From CAYRWR01 sp964537555 (GTDB taxonomy: Bacteria > Spirochaetota > Brevinematia > Brevinematales > CAYRWR01), in assembly GCA_964537555.1 (NCBI GenBank), contig CAZIAD010000076.1, positions 1 to 10,733 on the forward strand: 10,733 nt of DNA. Reading direction: 5' to 3'. The position numbers and the translations under genes are program-made. Shown here piece by piece: positions 1-6,216 of this stretch. The notes beneath the pieces are model-generated. The model was not told where the DNA came from. It worked only from the letters and a program-made list of their open reading frames with translations, and did no database searches. Position 1 is the stretch's first letter; the number at the start of each line of letters is the position of its first letter.

Positions 1-71
1 ACCGTTAACTTTGTTTTGTGGAGATATGTGTTTAGTTTCTTTTGTGGAACTACAACAAAATATTTTTACAC

Positions 72-100
72 TTGACATTACACACATGTTTGTGTAAGAT
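72..100 (+). promoter_or_regulatory. sigma70-type promoter of the first vapBC pair
   Basis: A consensus -35 TTGACA (72-77) and a -10 TAAGAT (95-100) are separated by 17 bases. Transcription would start near 107, giving a leader of under 20 bases that carries the AAGGAGG ribosome site at 113-119, five bases before the vapB ATG. The whole spacer is occupied by an inverted repeat listed separately. Confidence 0.75.
78..97. promoter_or_regulatory. perfect dyad, probable VapBC operator
   Basis: TTACACA (78-84) and its exact reverse complement TGTGTAA (91-97) flank six bases. The dyad begins right after the -35 box and runs into the first half of the -10 box, so a bound protein would block RNA polymerase. 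VapB antitoxins and VapBC complexes are known to repress their own promoters through inverted repeats. That this dyad is the site is inference from position and symmetry. Confidence 0.6.
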
Positions 101-124
101 TACCTGAAACAGAAGGAGGCATCT

Positions 125-325
125 ATGGCCACAAATCTGAATATCGACATCGACCTGCTGGATGAAGCATGGAAAATAGGCGGATTTAAGACTAAAAAAG
201 AGACGGTCAACAAGGCCCTCAAGGAATTTATACAGCATCACAGGCAAAAAGAGATATTAAAATATTTTGATAGTGTTGATTTTGATCCTGATTATGATTA
301 TAAAAAGCAAAGAGACCGGAAATGA
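125..325 (+). CDS. vapB: VapB-family antitoxin
   Basis: A 66-residue antitoxin that would bind and neutralise the PIN ribonuclease encoded just downstream and repress their joint promoter. The N-terminal half (about residues 3-40) has the VapB pattern of a short beta strand (NLNIDIDLLDEA) followed by helices around GGFKTKKETVNKALKEFI. The acidic, aromatic C-terminus (FDPDYDYKKQR) resembles the toxin-binding tail of VapB proteins with the DUF2191-type fold. The ATG at 125 follows AAGGAGG by five bases. The stop overlaps the vapC start in an ATGA (322-325), so the two genes are translationally coupled. Length is normal for the family. I am confident of the family; the N-terminal DNA-binding role is from family knowledge. 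Confidence 0.88.
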   Translation: MATNLNIDIDLLDEAWKIGGFKTKKETVNKALKEFIQHHRQKEILKYFDSVDFDPDYDYKKQRDRK

Positions 326-735
326 GGATACTGGTAGATACCAGTGTATGGTCTCATGCCCTGAGAAGAAAAAAAGAGTCATCTGCGGAGCAGCATTTTC
401 TGTATAAACTAATAGAAAAAGAAGAACAGATATTTACCACGGGTATTATTCTACAGGAAATACTTTCAGGCATTTCTGGTCAGAAAATGTTTCAGCAAAT
501 CCGTTCCATTCTTGCTAATTTCGCCTATATCGAAGCCACTAAAGATAACTTTATTGCTGCGGCTGAACTCAGAAATAAATGTAAAACCAAAGGAGTTTCT
601 GCCGGTTCTATTGATTTTCTCATAGCCTGTGTAGCCATACATCACGATCTGTATTTGGCTACTTTTGATAATGATTTTTCTCATATAAGTAAGTGCTGTC
701 CTTTAAAAATCCTGAAAGAGCAGAATCCGGATTAA
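322..735 (+). CDS. vapC: VapC toxin, PIN-domain ribonuclease
   Basis: A 137-residue PIN-domain protein, expected to be a magnesium-dependent endoribonuclease held inactive by VapB. The acidic metal-binding residues are where the family puts them: Asp6 in ILVDTSVW, Glu46 in ILQEIL, Asp98 in SIDFLIA, and Asp116/Asp118 in ATFDNDF. All are intact, so the toxin looks active. The gene starts inside the last codon of vapB. It ends 51 bases before the stop of ribE, which points toward it, and I see no clear hairpin-plus-T-run terminator between them. The pair is visibly more AT-rich than ribE, which fits horizontal acquisition. Known VapC toxins cut tRNA or the 23S sarcin-ricin loop; the target here cannot be read from sequence. 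Confidence 0.9.
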   Translation: MRILVDTSVWSHALRRKKESSAEQHFLYKLIEKEEQIFTTGIILQEILSGISGQKMFQQIRSILANFAYIEATKDNFIAAAELRNKCKTKGVSAGSIDFLIACVAIHHDLYLATFDNDFSHISKCCPLKILKEQNPD

Positions 736-786
736 ACACTTAAGCACTAAACAGTCTGAGACAAGAGCTAAAAATCCTCTTTCCTC

Positions 787-1425
787 TTAGCCCTGCATAT
801 CGATCCAGTCCTGGAGTTTTGAAGACTTCCCTCCCCCCGAGGTGAACTGCCGGGTGTACTTGGCAAAGATATTCACTTCCAGATTTACGGAATCCCCGGA
901 TTTTTTCTTTCCCAGTGAGGTCCTGGCCGCGGTCTGAGGGATGAGGGCCACTTCAAAGGTCTGGCCCGAGATATTGTAAAGAGTGAGGCTGATGCCGTCT
1001 ATGGCGATGGAGTCCTTTTCCACCAGGTAGCCCTGCAGCTCTGCCGGTACGGAAAAGCGGTAGAGATAGGCCTCCCCCTTCTGAGTGACCGACACCAGCT
1101 GGCCCATCCCGTCCACATGGCCCTGTACCAGATGGCCATCCAGCAGTGTGGTAGGGGTGAGAGGGAGCTCCAGGTTCAGCTCCTGGCCCCGGCTGAGCTG
1201 GCCTATAGTAGTACGGCTCACTGTCTCAAAGGAGGAAAACACGGTGAAGGAAGTGGAGGTGCAGGTCTCCACGGTATGGCAGGAGCCGTTCAGGGCCACT
1301 GAGGTGATCCCCGGTTCCAGCTGTGATAAAATAGCTGAGGGTGCCTCTATTTCCAGGCGACGGCCCTTACCCTCCTGTTTGACCTGGGTGACCTTACCTG
1401 TATAGCGTATGATACCTGTGAACAT
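787..1425 (-). CDS. ribE: riboflavin synthase, alpha chain
   Basis: A 212-residue cytoplasmic enzyme that converts two 6,7-dimethyl-8-ribityllumazine molecules to riboflavin plus the pyrimidinedione. It has the duplicated lumazine-binding fold: repeat one opens with MFTGII and contains NGSC (Cys49); repeat two contains GHLVQGHVDG (about 97-106) and DGISLTL, placing Ser146 and Thr148 as in characterised enzymes. The start at 1425 is chosen over an upstream in-frame start at 1548 because MFTGI is the invariant N-terminus and AGGAGG precedes it, while the longer version would overlap the divergent gene at 1539. The first repeat is divergent: CHTVE stands where CLTV is usual. It stands alone with no other rib genes and no room for an FMN riboswitch in its short leader. 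Confidence 0.95.
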   Translation of the reverse strand: MFTGIIRYTGKVTQVKQEGKGRRLEIEAPSAILSQLEPGITSVALNGSCHTVETCTSTSFTVFSSFETVSRTTIGQLSRGQELNLELPLTPTTLLDGHLVQGHVDGMGQLVSVTQKGEAYLYRFSVPAELQGYLVEKDSIAIDGISLTLYNISGQTFEVALIPQTAARTSLGKKKSGDSVNLEVNIFAKYTRQFTSGGGKSSKLQDWIDMQG

Positions 1426-1445
1426 GAATCCTCCTGTGCCCCCAT

Positions 1446-1474
1446 ATATTAGTAGAATATGCCCTGAATTGCAA
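1446..1474 (-). promoter_or_regulatory. candidate ribE promoter
   Basis: On the minus strand TTGCAA (1469-1474) and TAATAT (1446-1451) are 17 bases apart, predicting a start near 1439 and a leader of about 14 bases. It lies back to back with the promoter at 1479-1507. Both boxes deviate from consensus. Confidence 0.45.
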
Positions 1475-1478
1475 TTTA

Positions 1479-1507
1479 TTGATAAATGCCGCAGTTTTGT
1501 ATATAAT
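1479..1507 (+). promoter_or_regulatory. promoter of the four-helix membrane protein pair
   Basis: TTGATA (1479-1484), a 17-base spacer and a perfect TATAAT (1502-1507) give a strong sigma70-type promoter. Transcription would start near 1514, about 25 bases before the ATG at 1539, with an ACAGGAGG ribosome site in the leader. Confidence 0.7.
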
Positions 1508-1538
1508 TCCTTAGACGGCATGAGAACAGGAGGTCCCC

Positions 1539-1904
1539 ATGGAAGCAAATTACGATCAGGGCCTGACCCTCAATAAAATATCGACTATCACTATATTACT
1601 CGCTATTGGAGAAATATTGGCTACCTTTTTCTTTATCGCCTGGCATTGGGAATTTGCCCTCACCCTCATCTTTTCCGGGATCATCCACCTCCTGGGAGGC
1701 CTGGGCCTGCCCAATTATAAAAAATGGGCCTGGGTACTTTTGGTGTACAGCCCTCTAGCCCTGGCCCTGGCCCAGATATGGACTAGCCTGGTCCACCCGG
1801 CCTGGTGGTACTGGATAGCAGTACTCCTGTCCGTCATCATTGCCGGGCTATGCCTCCAGAAGAAGGGACAGATCTTTAGTAGTGCAGCCCCTGACCATGA
1901 ATGA
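1539..1904 (+). CDS. small four-helix membrane protein, first of a tandem paralogous pair
   Basis: A 121-residue protein I do not recognise as a named family. It reads as four hydrophobic segments, at about residues 15-36, 38-56, 63-82 and 88-105, with short loops and hydrophilic ends, so it should sit in the inner membrane. Tryptophan is frequent, notably in AWHWEFAL, KWAWVLL and HPAWWYW. The start is supported by an AGGAGG site and a strong promoter upstream. Its last eight bases overlap the next gene, whose product aligns with it without gaps over about 83 residues at roughly one third identity by my hand count. Shared marks are EI, HWE-AL, SG, G--N-K-W-W, V-PA-W-W and AGL-L. No catalytic motif is visible. 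Confidence 0.75.
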   Translation: MEANYDQGLTLNKISTITILLAIGEILATFFFIAWHWEFALTLIFSGIIHLLGGLGLPNYKKWAWVLLVYSPLALALAQIWTSLVHPAWWYWIAVLLSVIIAGLCLQKKGQIFSSAAPDHE

Positions 1905-2268
1905 AAACAGAATAGAAGAGACCCGCAATAACGGGCCCCGCAAAAAACTTTTATCTTTACTGTGTTTTTTGATCGCTTTTACTGAGATCATGACAGCTAT
2001 ATTTATTGCTACCAGGCATTGGGAATCGGCGCTCATATTATTAATGAGTGGAGTCCTGTATATCCTGATCAGTATAGGGATAGGGAATTTTAAGATGTGG
2101 TCCTGGTTTCTGGTGATCTTTATGCCTGTGATCACTTTACTGTGCCTGCTGAGACTGGAAAAGGTCAATCCGGCTGTGTGGCACTGGCTCATCCTGGCAG
2201 TGACCATCCTTCCGGCTGGCCTGGCCCTGTCCGTCCGCTCCTATTTTATACCAGATGACGCACTTTGA
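1897..2268 (+). CDS. small four-helix membrane protein, second of a tandem paralogous pair
   Basis: A 123-residue membrane protein of unknown function, clearly a duplicate of the preceding gene. After a charged N-terminus (MNENRIEETRNNGPRKK) come four hydrophobic segments, with the shared landmarks TEI, RHWESAL, MSGVL, GNFKMWSW, NPAVWHW and AGLAL. The ATG at 1897 is preferred to an in-frame ATG at 1840, because the extra residues would be hydrophilic readthrough of the upstream gene and the paralogue has no counterpart. The eight-base overlap with gene one implies coupled translation and a fixed ratio, so the two may form a heteromer (inference). The gene ends tail to tail with the DUF366 gene, sharing 23 bases with it. 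Confidence 0.75.
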   Translation: MNENRIEETRNNGPRKKLLSLLCFLIAFTEIMTAIFIATRHWESALILLMSGVLYILISIGIGNFKMWSWFLVIFMPVITLLCLLRLEKVNPAVWHWLILAVTILPAGLALSVRSYFIPDDAL

Positions 2269-2803
2269 CCCGGGCGTACTCTACTTCTTCATATTCATGA
2301 CAGAACTTCTTTAGCACCGTAGAGGCAAAATCCATAGCATCCACCTTCATCTCCTCCAGCCAGGCTATGGGAATGGGTGCACCCCCGCCTTCAATATTGA
2401 GGGCGGTGTGTATCATAGCTGATGAGGGACTCTGAGCGGCGATGGATACAGTGAGCTTACGGCCCTGGTAGATGAGGTCATCCCCGGAGCGGGACACGGC
2501 GAACTTACCGATACGGTTGTTGAGCTCATTCTGCATGATACAGATAAACATGCGCTGCATCCAGATAGCCCCCCTCAGGTCCAGGTCAAAGGCCTCGATA
2601 ATAAAGGACAGCATATTATCCGCCGAAATAGGCTCATTGTGCCGCACATCCTCCAGGTCCACCATGTCATCCAGCTTTACATCCACCGGACCCGTAAAGG
2701 CGATGATGCTGTTACCGGCCAGTCCCAGGGTGCTGAATGCATAATGAGACCGTAATTGCTTTCCATCGTAAGTGATCTTTTTTTTGATGAGTTTGGATTT
2801 CAT
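2246..2803 (-). CDS. DUF366 family protein, next to queC
   Basis: A 185-residue protein that I recognise as the DUF366 family. The N-terminus carries the family pattern of a basic start, ITYDG, QLRSHYA, the segment IIAFTGPVDV and MVDLEDV, then a helical stretch around MLSFIIEAFDLDL. Its biochemical function is not established to my knowledge. It starts 12 bases after the queC stop with an AGAGG ribosome site, so the two are almost certainly one operon, and a role linked to 7-deazaguanine metabolism or its regulation is a reasonable inference. There is no signal peptide or membrane segment, so it should be cytoplasmic. Its 3' end overlaps the convergent membrane-protein gene by 23 bases. Confidence 0.85.
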   Translation of the reverse strand: MKSKLIKKKITYDGKQLRSHYAFSTLGLAGNSIIAFTGPVDVKLDDMVDLEDVRHNEPISADNMLSFIIEAFDLDLRGAIWMQRMFICIMQNELNNRIGKFAVSRSGDDLIYQGRKLTVSIAAQSPSSAMIHTALNIEGGGAPIPIAWLEEMKVDAMDFASTVLKKFCHEYEEVEYARVKVRHLV

Positions 2804-2815
2804 GTTTACCTCTGT

Positions 2816-3514
2816 TTATTGTACAAAGCCCCATTGATTGAGGGACTGGAATTCTTTTAAGTAATGATTTGCCTCCAGAGCCCGCTTGAGGCGCTGGCAG
2901 GACTCACAGACCCCGCACATCTTGTCTCCCTGGTCATAGCAGCTCCACACATACTGCAGAGGGGCCTCGATCTCCACCCCCCATTCCAGGATCTGGGTCT
3001 TATCCATATCTATAGTAAAGGAGGCTACAATAGGGTGCTGCAGAGTGGAGTACTCCAGGGCCTGATTAGCCCGCTCCAGATACTCCGGAGTATTGTCAGG
3101 AAAGGTGGCTGCCTCCTCCCGGTTAAAGCCTACGATGATGGTGTCTACCTTCTCGGCCTCGGCAAAGGCAGCCGCGATATTGATCATGACTCCGTTGCGG
3201 TTAGGCACCCAAACGGACCTGGCACTATCCTGGGCATAGTCGTACTCGTCCAGACGGGCAGCATCATAGTGAGGAAATCTCCCCTGGGTCAGCCCCTGGT
3301 CGATGTCACGCATCCAGGGCAGCTCTATGAGGCGGAAGGGGACCTTGAACAGCTCCGCGATGGCTCGGGCAGCTTCGATCTCCCGGGGAGCCGCCTTCTG
3401 GCCATAGTCAAAGCAGAGAATACCGGCCATATCGGTCTGGTCCAGGGCCTGCCGGGCATTGACCACCGAGTCCAGTCCTCCGGACAGCAGCACCAGTGAA
3501 CGGGGTAGAGACAT
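2816..3514 (-). CDS. queC: 7-cyano-7-deazaguanine (preQ0) synthase
   Basis: A 232-residue ATP-dependent enzyme that turns 7-carboxy-7-deazaguanine and ammonia into preQ0, a precursor of queuosine in tRNA. The PP-loop is SGGLDS (11-16), followed by FDYGQK (35-40), the VPNRN motif (103-107) and a zinc site formed by Cys192, Cys200, Cys203 and Cys206 (CGVCESC). The substrate-binding stretch reads GFNREEAATFPDNTPEYL instead of the SGYPDCRPEF form common in proteobacterial QueC, so this is a divergent branch of the family. The ATG at 3514 follows an AGGAGG site. No queD, queE or queF lies in the window, so the rest of the pathway must be elsewhere. It is followed closely by the DUF366 gene. Confidence 0.93.
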   Translation of the reverse strand: MSLPRSLVLLSGGLDSVVNARQALDQTDMAGILCFDYGQKAAPREIEAARAIAELFKVPFRLIELPWMRDIDQGLTQGRFPHYDAARLDEYDYAQDSARSVWVPNRNGVMINIAAAFAEAEKVDTIIVGFNREEAATFPDNTPEYLERANQALEYSTLQHPIVASFTIDMDKTQILEWGVEIEAPLQYVWSCYDQGDKMCGVCESCQRLKRALEANHYLKEFQSLNQWGFVQ

Positions 3515-3538
3515 AAGTTCCTCCTATAGGGAACACAT

Positions 3539-3568
3539 ATTATAGCTTAGTCGAAAGTCAAAAGTCAA
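3539..3568 (-). promoter_or_regulatory. candidate queC promoter built partly from the heptad repeat
   Basis: On the minus strand a perfect TATAAT (3539-3544) lies 18 bases downstream of TTGACT (3563-3568). The -35 hexamer is one unit of the heptad repeat at 3548-3580, which also fills the spacer. A start near 3532 would give a short leader holding AGGAGG. Confidence 0.55.
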
Positions 3569-3580
3569 AAGTCGAAAGCG
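3548..3580. repeat. heptad repeat array, consensus WAGTCRA
   Basis: Reading the plus strand, the units are TAGTCGA, AAGTCAA, AAGTCAA, AAGTCGA and a partial AAGCG, an exact seven-base period. A second array of the same period and consensus lies at 7315-7349, and a degenerate version lies inside yidD at 6328-6381. The array sits between the divergent queC and argS genes. Confidence 0.8.
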
Positions 3581-3631
3581 TTTATATTTTTTTTAAAAGC
3601 TATTGTAAAAATTTGCATGGCGATGCTTATA

Positions 3632-3660
3632 GTGACATTATAGAGCTCCTTAGTTATAAT
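3632..3660 (+). promoter_or_regulatory. argS promoter
   Basis: GTGACA (3632-3637), 17 bases, then a perfect TATAAT (3655-3660). The predicted start near 3667 leaves about 29 untranslated bases ending in a purine-rich AAGAGAGAG ribosome site. There is no room for a T-box leader. Confidence 0.65.
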
Positions 3661-3695
3661 ATATATATGTAAATAAAAGCAAAAGAGAGAGTATC

Positions 3696-5456
3696 ATGAC
3701 TTCCATTCTGGATTTTTTAAGCGATCATGTCAGTATGATTTTTGAAGATATCGGCTATGATAAAGAGTTCGGTAAAGTGGATATCTCCAGCCGCCCTGAG
3801 CTATCTCAATTTCAGTGCAATGGTGCCCTGGCAATTGCCGGAAAATTTAAGAAAAATCCCCGGGAGATAGCTCAGCAGATCGCAGATCGCCTCCAGAAAA
3901 ATGACTTTCTGGAAAATATCACTATAAATGGGCCCGGCTATATCAATATGTCAGTAACTGACACCTTTCTGGTGCAAAATGTACTGGATCTGGATCTTAA
4001 GAAAGACCCCCTGGAAAAACAGGGTCATGCTAAAATAATCATCGATTTTGGCGGTATGAATGTGGCCAAGCCCATGCATATCGGCCATCTCAGGTCCCTG
4101 ATCATCGGGGACTCCTTACAGCGTCTGTGCCGCTACCGGGGAGATACCGTCATCAGTGATGTCCACCTGGGGGACTGGGGTACCCAGATGGGGATGCTCA
4201 TCACTGAGATCAAAAGGATGTACCCTGATCTTCCCTATTTTCAGGAAGATTATCAGGGAAGCTATCCTGCCCAATCCCCGGTCAGCATAGATGAGCTCAA
4301 TGTGATCTACCCCCGGGCCAGCCAGCGCTGTAAAGAAAATCAAGATGACTTAAAAGAAGCCCAGTTGTCCACTGTCGCTTTGCAAAAAGGCCACCCTGGT
4401 TACACCGCACTGTGGCAGCATTTTATTGATGTATCCATTGCCGATACCAAACGGGATATCGATGACCTGTCTATACATTTTGACCTGTGGTATGGTGAGA
4501 GTCATTACCAGAGTATGATACCGGACATGCTGGAGTCACTTAAGAGTGCGGGCTTGGCTGTAATGTCAGAAGGTGCCCTGGTAGCCCCTATCAAGCAGAA
4601 AAATCCCCCTCATGAGACACCGCCGCTCTTACTGGTGAAGTCAGATGGGGCTTATTTATACGATACTACCGATCTGGCTACTATACTGGACAGAGTCCAA
4701 ACAGAGCAGCCGGATTATATACTCTATGTAACAGATAAACGGCAGAGCCTGCACTTTGAACAGGTATTTGAAGTTGCAGAATTGAGCGGAATAGCCCGGG
4801 GAGTACGGCTGGAGCACATCGGATTTGGTACGGTAAATGATACATCCGGTAAGCCCTTTAAGACCCGTTCCGGGGGTGCTATGCGCCTCAAAGACCTCAT
4901 TCAGAGCGCCAAGGACAGTGTCGAAAAGCGGATGCGGGCCAGCGGCCTGGCCGAGGGCAGGACGGAAGAAGAGATACAGAGCATCTCCCGTATAGTAGGG
5001 ATCGGTGCATTAAAGTTTGCCGACCTAAAAAACCTGCGTACCAGTGACTATATTTTCGACCTGGATAAATTTACTACTTTTGAAGGCAAGACCGGGCCCT
5101 ACCTGCTCTATGCGGCAGTGCGGATAAAATCTATACTGAGAAAAGCTGAGGAAAGAGGGTACGCGCCCGGAAATATTCTGCCCCCCTCTCAGGATATCGA
5201 ACGTAAGCTGCTCCTTAAGCTGATCGAACTGCCCGATCATTTGCGGAAAGCTTATGACAAACGCCTGCCCCACATCCTGTGTGACTATGCCTTTGACCTG
5301 GCTACTGCCTTTTCCGGCTTTTACAGTGAATGCCATATCCTGCGGGAAGAAGAGGATGCACAGCGCTCGTCCTGGCTCAGACTCTCCTCTATTACCCTGG
5401 AGGCCCTGGAGCTGGTATTATATCTTTTGGGTATGGAGATCCCGGAGAGGATGTAG
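3696..5456 (+). CDS. argS: arginyl-tRNA synthetase
   Basis: A 586-residue class I cytoplasmic enzyme that charges tRNA-Arg with arginine, needing the tRNA for amino-acid activation. An N-terminal ArgRS-specific domain (about 5-88) precedes the Rossmann catalytic core, with the HIGH signature exact at 128-131 within KPMHIGHLRS. The usual KMSKS loop is replaced, as in many bacterial ArgRS, by FGTV (377-380) followed by GKPFKTRSGG (385-394). The DALR-type helical anticodon-binding domain occupies about 465-586 (EGKTGPYLLYAAVRI onward). Length matches the family (about 580). It is monocistronic: its promoter is immediately upstream, and its stop faces the stop of a convergent toxin gene only eight bases away. 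Confidence 0.97.
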   Translation: MTSILDFLSDHVSMIFEDIGYDKEFGKVDISSRPELSQFQCNGALAIAGKFKKNPREIAQQIADRLQKNDFLENITINGPGYINMSVTDTFLVQNVLDLDLKKDPLEKQGHAKIIIDFGGMNVAKPMHIGHLRSLIIGDSLQRLCRYRGDTVISDVHLGDWGTQMGMLITEIKRMYPDLPYFQEDYQGSYPAQSPVSIDELNVIYPRASQRCKENQDDLKEAQLSTVALQKGHPGYTALWQHFIDVSIADTKRDIDDLSIHFDLWYGESHYQSMIPDMLESLKSAGLAVMSEGALVAPIKQKNPPHETPPLLLVKSDGAYLYDTTDLATILDRVQTEQPDYILYVTDKRQSLHFEQVFEVAELSGIARGVRLEHIGFGTVNDTSGKPFKTRSGGAMRLKDLIQSAKDSVEKRMRASGLAEGRTEEEIQSISRIVGIGALKFADLKNLRTSDYIFDLDKFTTFEGKTGPYLLYAAVRIKSILRKAEERGYAPGNILPPSQDIERKLLLKLIELPDHLRKAYDKRLPHILCDYAFDLATAFSGFYSECHILREEEDAQRSSWLRLSSITLEALELVLYLLGMEIPERM

Positions 5457-5464
5457 GAAAGACC

Positions 5465-5860
5465 CTATCTCCAGTTCTCGATCGACAATCCGGGAACCCG
5501 GGTAAAATGCTTTTCATTATTGGTTACCAGGGTGAGATTATGACTGAGAGCGGTAGCGGCAATCAAGAGATCCATATCATCCAGAGGTGTGCCCTGGCTA
5601 TGCAAGTCAGACTTGATCAACGCAAAGCTCTCCATTACAGATCGGTCTATGTCTATGACTGGATATATCTCCGCCAGCCGGTGTACATTAGCCAGATTTT
5701 TCTGGTAGTGCTGCGACCTGTGTGCTCCATAGAGGAGTTCCCCATAACTGATGACAGAGACATATTTTGGATCTTCTTTTTTTCTTTTGAAATGTTCAAT
5801 CACTGATGCTTCATTTTTAAAGCTATATATCAGGATATCGGTATCAATCAAATAAAGCAT
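5465..5860 (-). CDS. PIN-domain toxin of the second TA pair (VapC/FitB type)
   Basis: A 131-residue PIN-domain protein, expected to be an RNA-cutting toxin restrained by the antitoxin upstream. Metal-binding acids are present: Asp6 in YLIDTDILIY, Glu41 in SYGELLYGA, and Asp94/Asp95/Asp97 in PLDDMDLLIAA, followed by the TNN--HF motif typical of this branch. The ATG at 5860 is used because it places the canonical MLYLIDTD at the N-terminus after a GGGGAT ribosome site; an in-frame TTG at 5872 is a weaker alternative. It overlaps the antitoxin 3' end by 17 bases. It is only distantly like the VapC at 322-735, so the two pairs are not recent duplicates. The downstream neighbour argS converges with an eight-base gap and no obvious terminator. 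Confidence 0.9.
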   Translation of the reverse strand: MLYLIDTDILIYSFKNEASVIEHFKRKKEDPKYVSVISYGELLYGAHRSQHYQKNLANVHRLAEIYPVIDIDRSVMESFALIKSDLHSQGTPLDDMDLLIAATALSHNLTLVTNNEKHFTRVPGLSIENWR

Positions 5861-6122
5861 GGTGATCCCCAAAACGGCTGCTGTTGGAACGCTTCTCTCT
5901 TATATCCGATATGATCTCATCACTGCTGCGGTCATCCACCCAGCTGCCGGCCAATTCTAAAAACGCATCTGTAGGATTAGTTTTGAGGCTTTCTTTTTGG
6001 GACAGGTAGGCTTCCAGTATCTTTATCACTTCCTGGCTTAAAGAGCGTTTCTCCTGACGAGCCAGCTCTTTTAGAGTATGATATAAGCCGTCATCCACAT
6101 CCCTGACCTGTAATATTGCCAT
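5844..6122 (-). CDS. ribbon-helix-helix antitoxin (FitA/VapB type)
   Basis: A 92-residue antitoxin partner of the PIN toxin that follows it. The N-terminus fits a ribbon-helix-helix DNA-binding fold: a short strand (MAILQVRDV), then DGLYHTLKELARQEKRSLSQ leading to a helix ending IKILEAYL. This is the FitA-type pattern with conserved R, LK, A and RS-SQE positions. Residues beyond about 50 are charged (SWVDDRSSDEIISDIREKR) and would wrap the toxin. The ATG at 6122 is preferred to one at 6170, because AGGAGG stands just upstream of it and the longer form would run through the promoter. It is transcribed from the promoter at 6142-6170 and probably represses that promoter with its toxin. Confidence 0.88.
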   Translation of the reverse strand: MAILQVRDVDDGLYHTLKELARQEKRSLSQEVIKILEAYLSQKESLKTNPTDAFLELAGSWVDDRSSDEIISDIREKRSNSSRFGDHHALFD

Positions 6123-6141
6123 ACTGACCTCCTGGAGTATA

Positions 6142-6170
6142 AAGATACAATTACTTGCATGAAATGTCAA
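6142..6170 (-). promoter_or_regulatory. promoter of the second PIN TA pair
   Basis: On the minus strand a consensus TTGACA (6165-6170) and TATCTT (6142-6147) are 17 bases apart. The start near 6135 gives a leader of roughly 12 bases with AGGAGG. Two copies of a nine-base repeat bracket the -35 box. Confidence 0.7.
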
Positions 6171-6184
6171 TCATTTTGCATGAA
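6155..6184. promoter_or_regulatory. two direct repeats TTGCATGAA, probable TA operator
   Basis: TTGCATGAA occurs exactly at 6155-6163 and 6176-6184, start-to-start 21 bases, or two turns of B-DNA, so both copies face the same side. They flank the -35 box. Paired sites on one DNA face fit cooperative binding by ribbon-helix-helix dimers. The assignment is inference. Confidence 0.55.
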
Positions 6185-6216
6185 CTATTTATTGAGATTT
6201 CAGAAGAATAAAGCAC

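Noticed and set aside
14..60. Nine-base direct repeat TTTTGTGGA (14-22, 40-48) and a loose TTTTGT/ACAAAA dyad
   Set aside because: AT-rich, upstream of the mapped-looking promoter and near the window edge; could be chance, so not listed as a feature.
1426..1538. FMN riboswitch ahead of ribE
   Set aside because: The predicted leader is about 14 bases and no RFN-type sequence is present.
1426..1548. N-terminal extension of ribE
   Set aside because: MFTGI is the invariant N-terminus, AGGAGG precedes it, and the extension would cross both divergent promoters.
2864..3499. Plus-strand frame of 211 codons opposite queC
   Set aside because: It is a pure antisense shadow of a conserved enzyme gene.
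3548..3580. CRISPR-like array
   Set aside because: Units are seven bases with no spacers; no cas genes nearby.
5489..5515. CCGG-GAAC-CCGG hairpin followed by TAAAATGCTTTT after argS
   Set aside because: Only four strong pairs, and it lies within the toxin coding region; too weak to call.
5861..5872. TTG start four codons upstream for the PIN toxin
   Set aside because: The ATG at 5860 gives the canonical N-terminus, with a ribosome site at the right distance.
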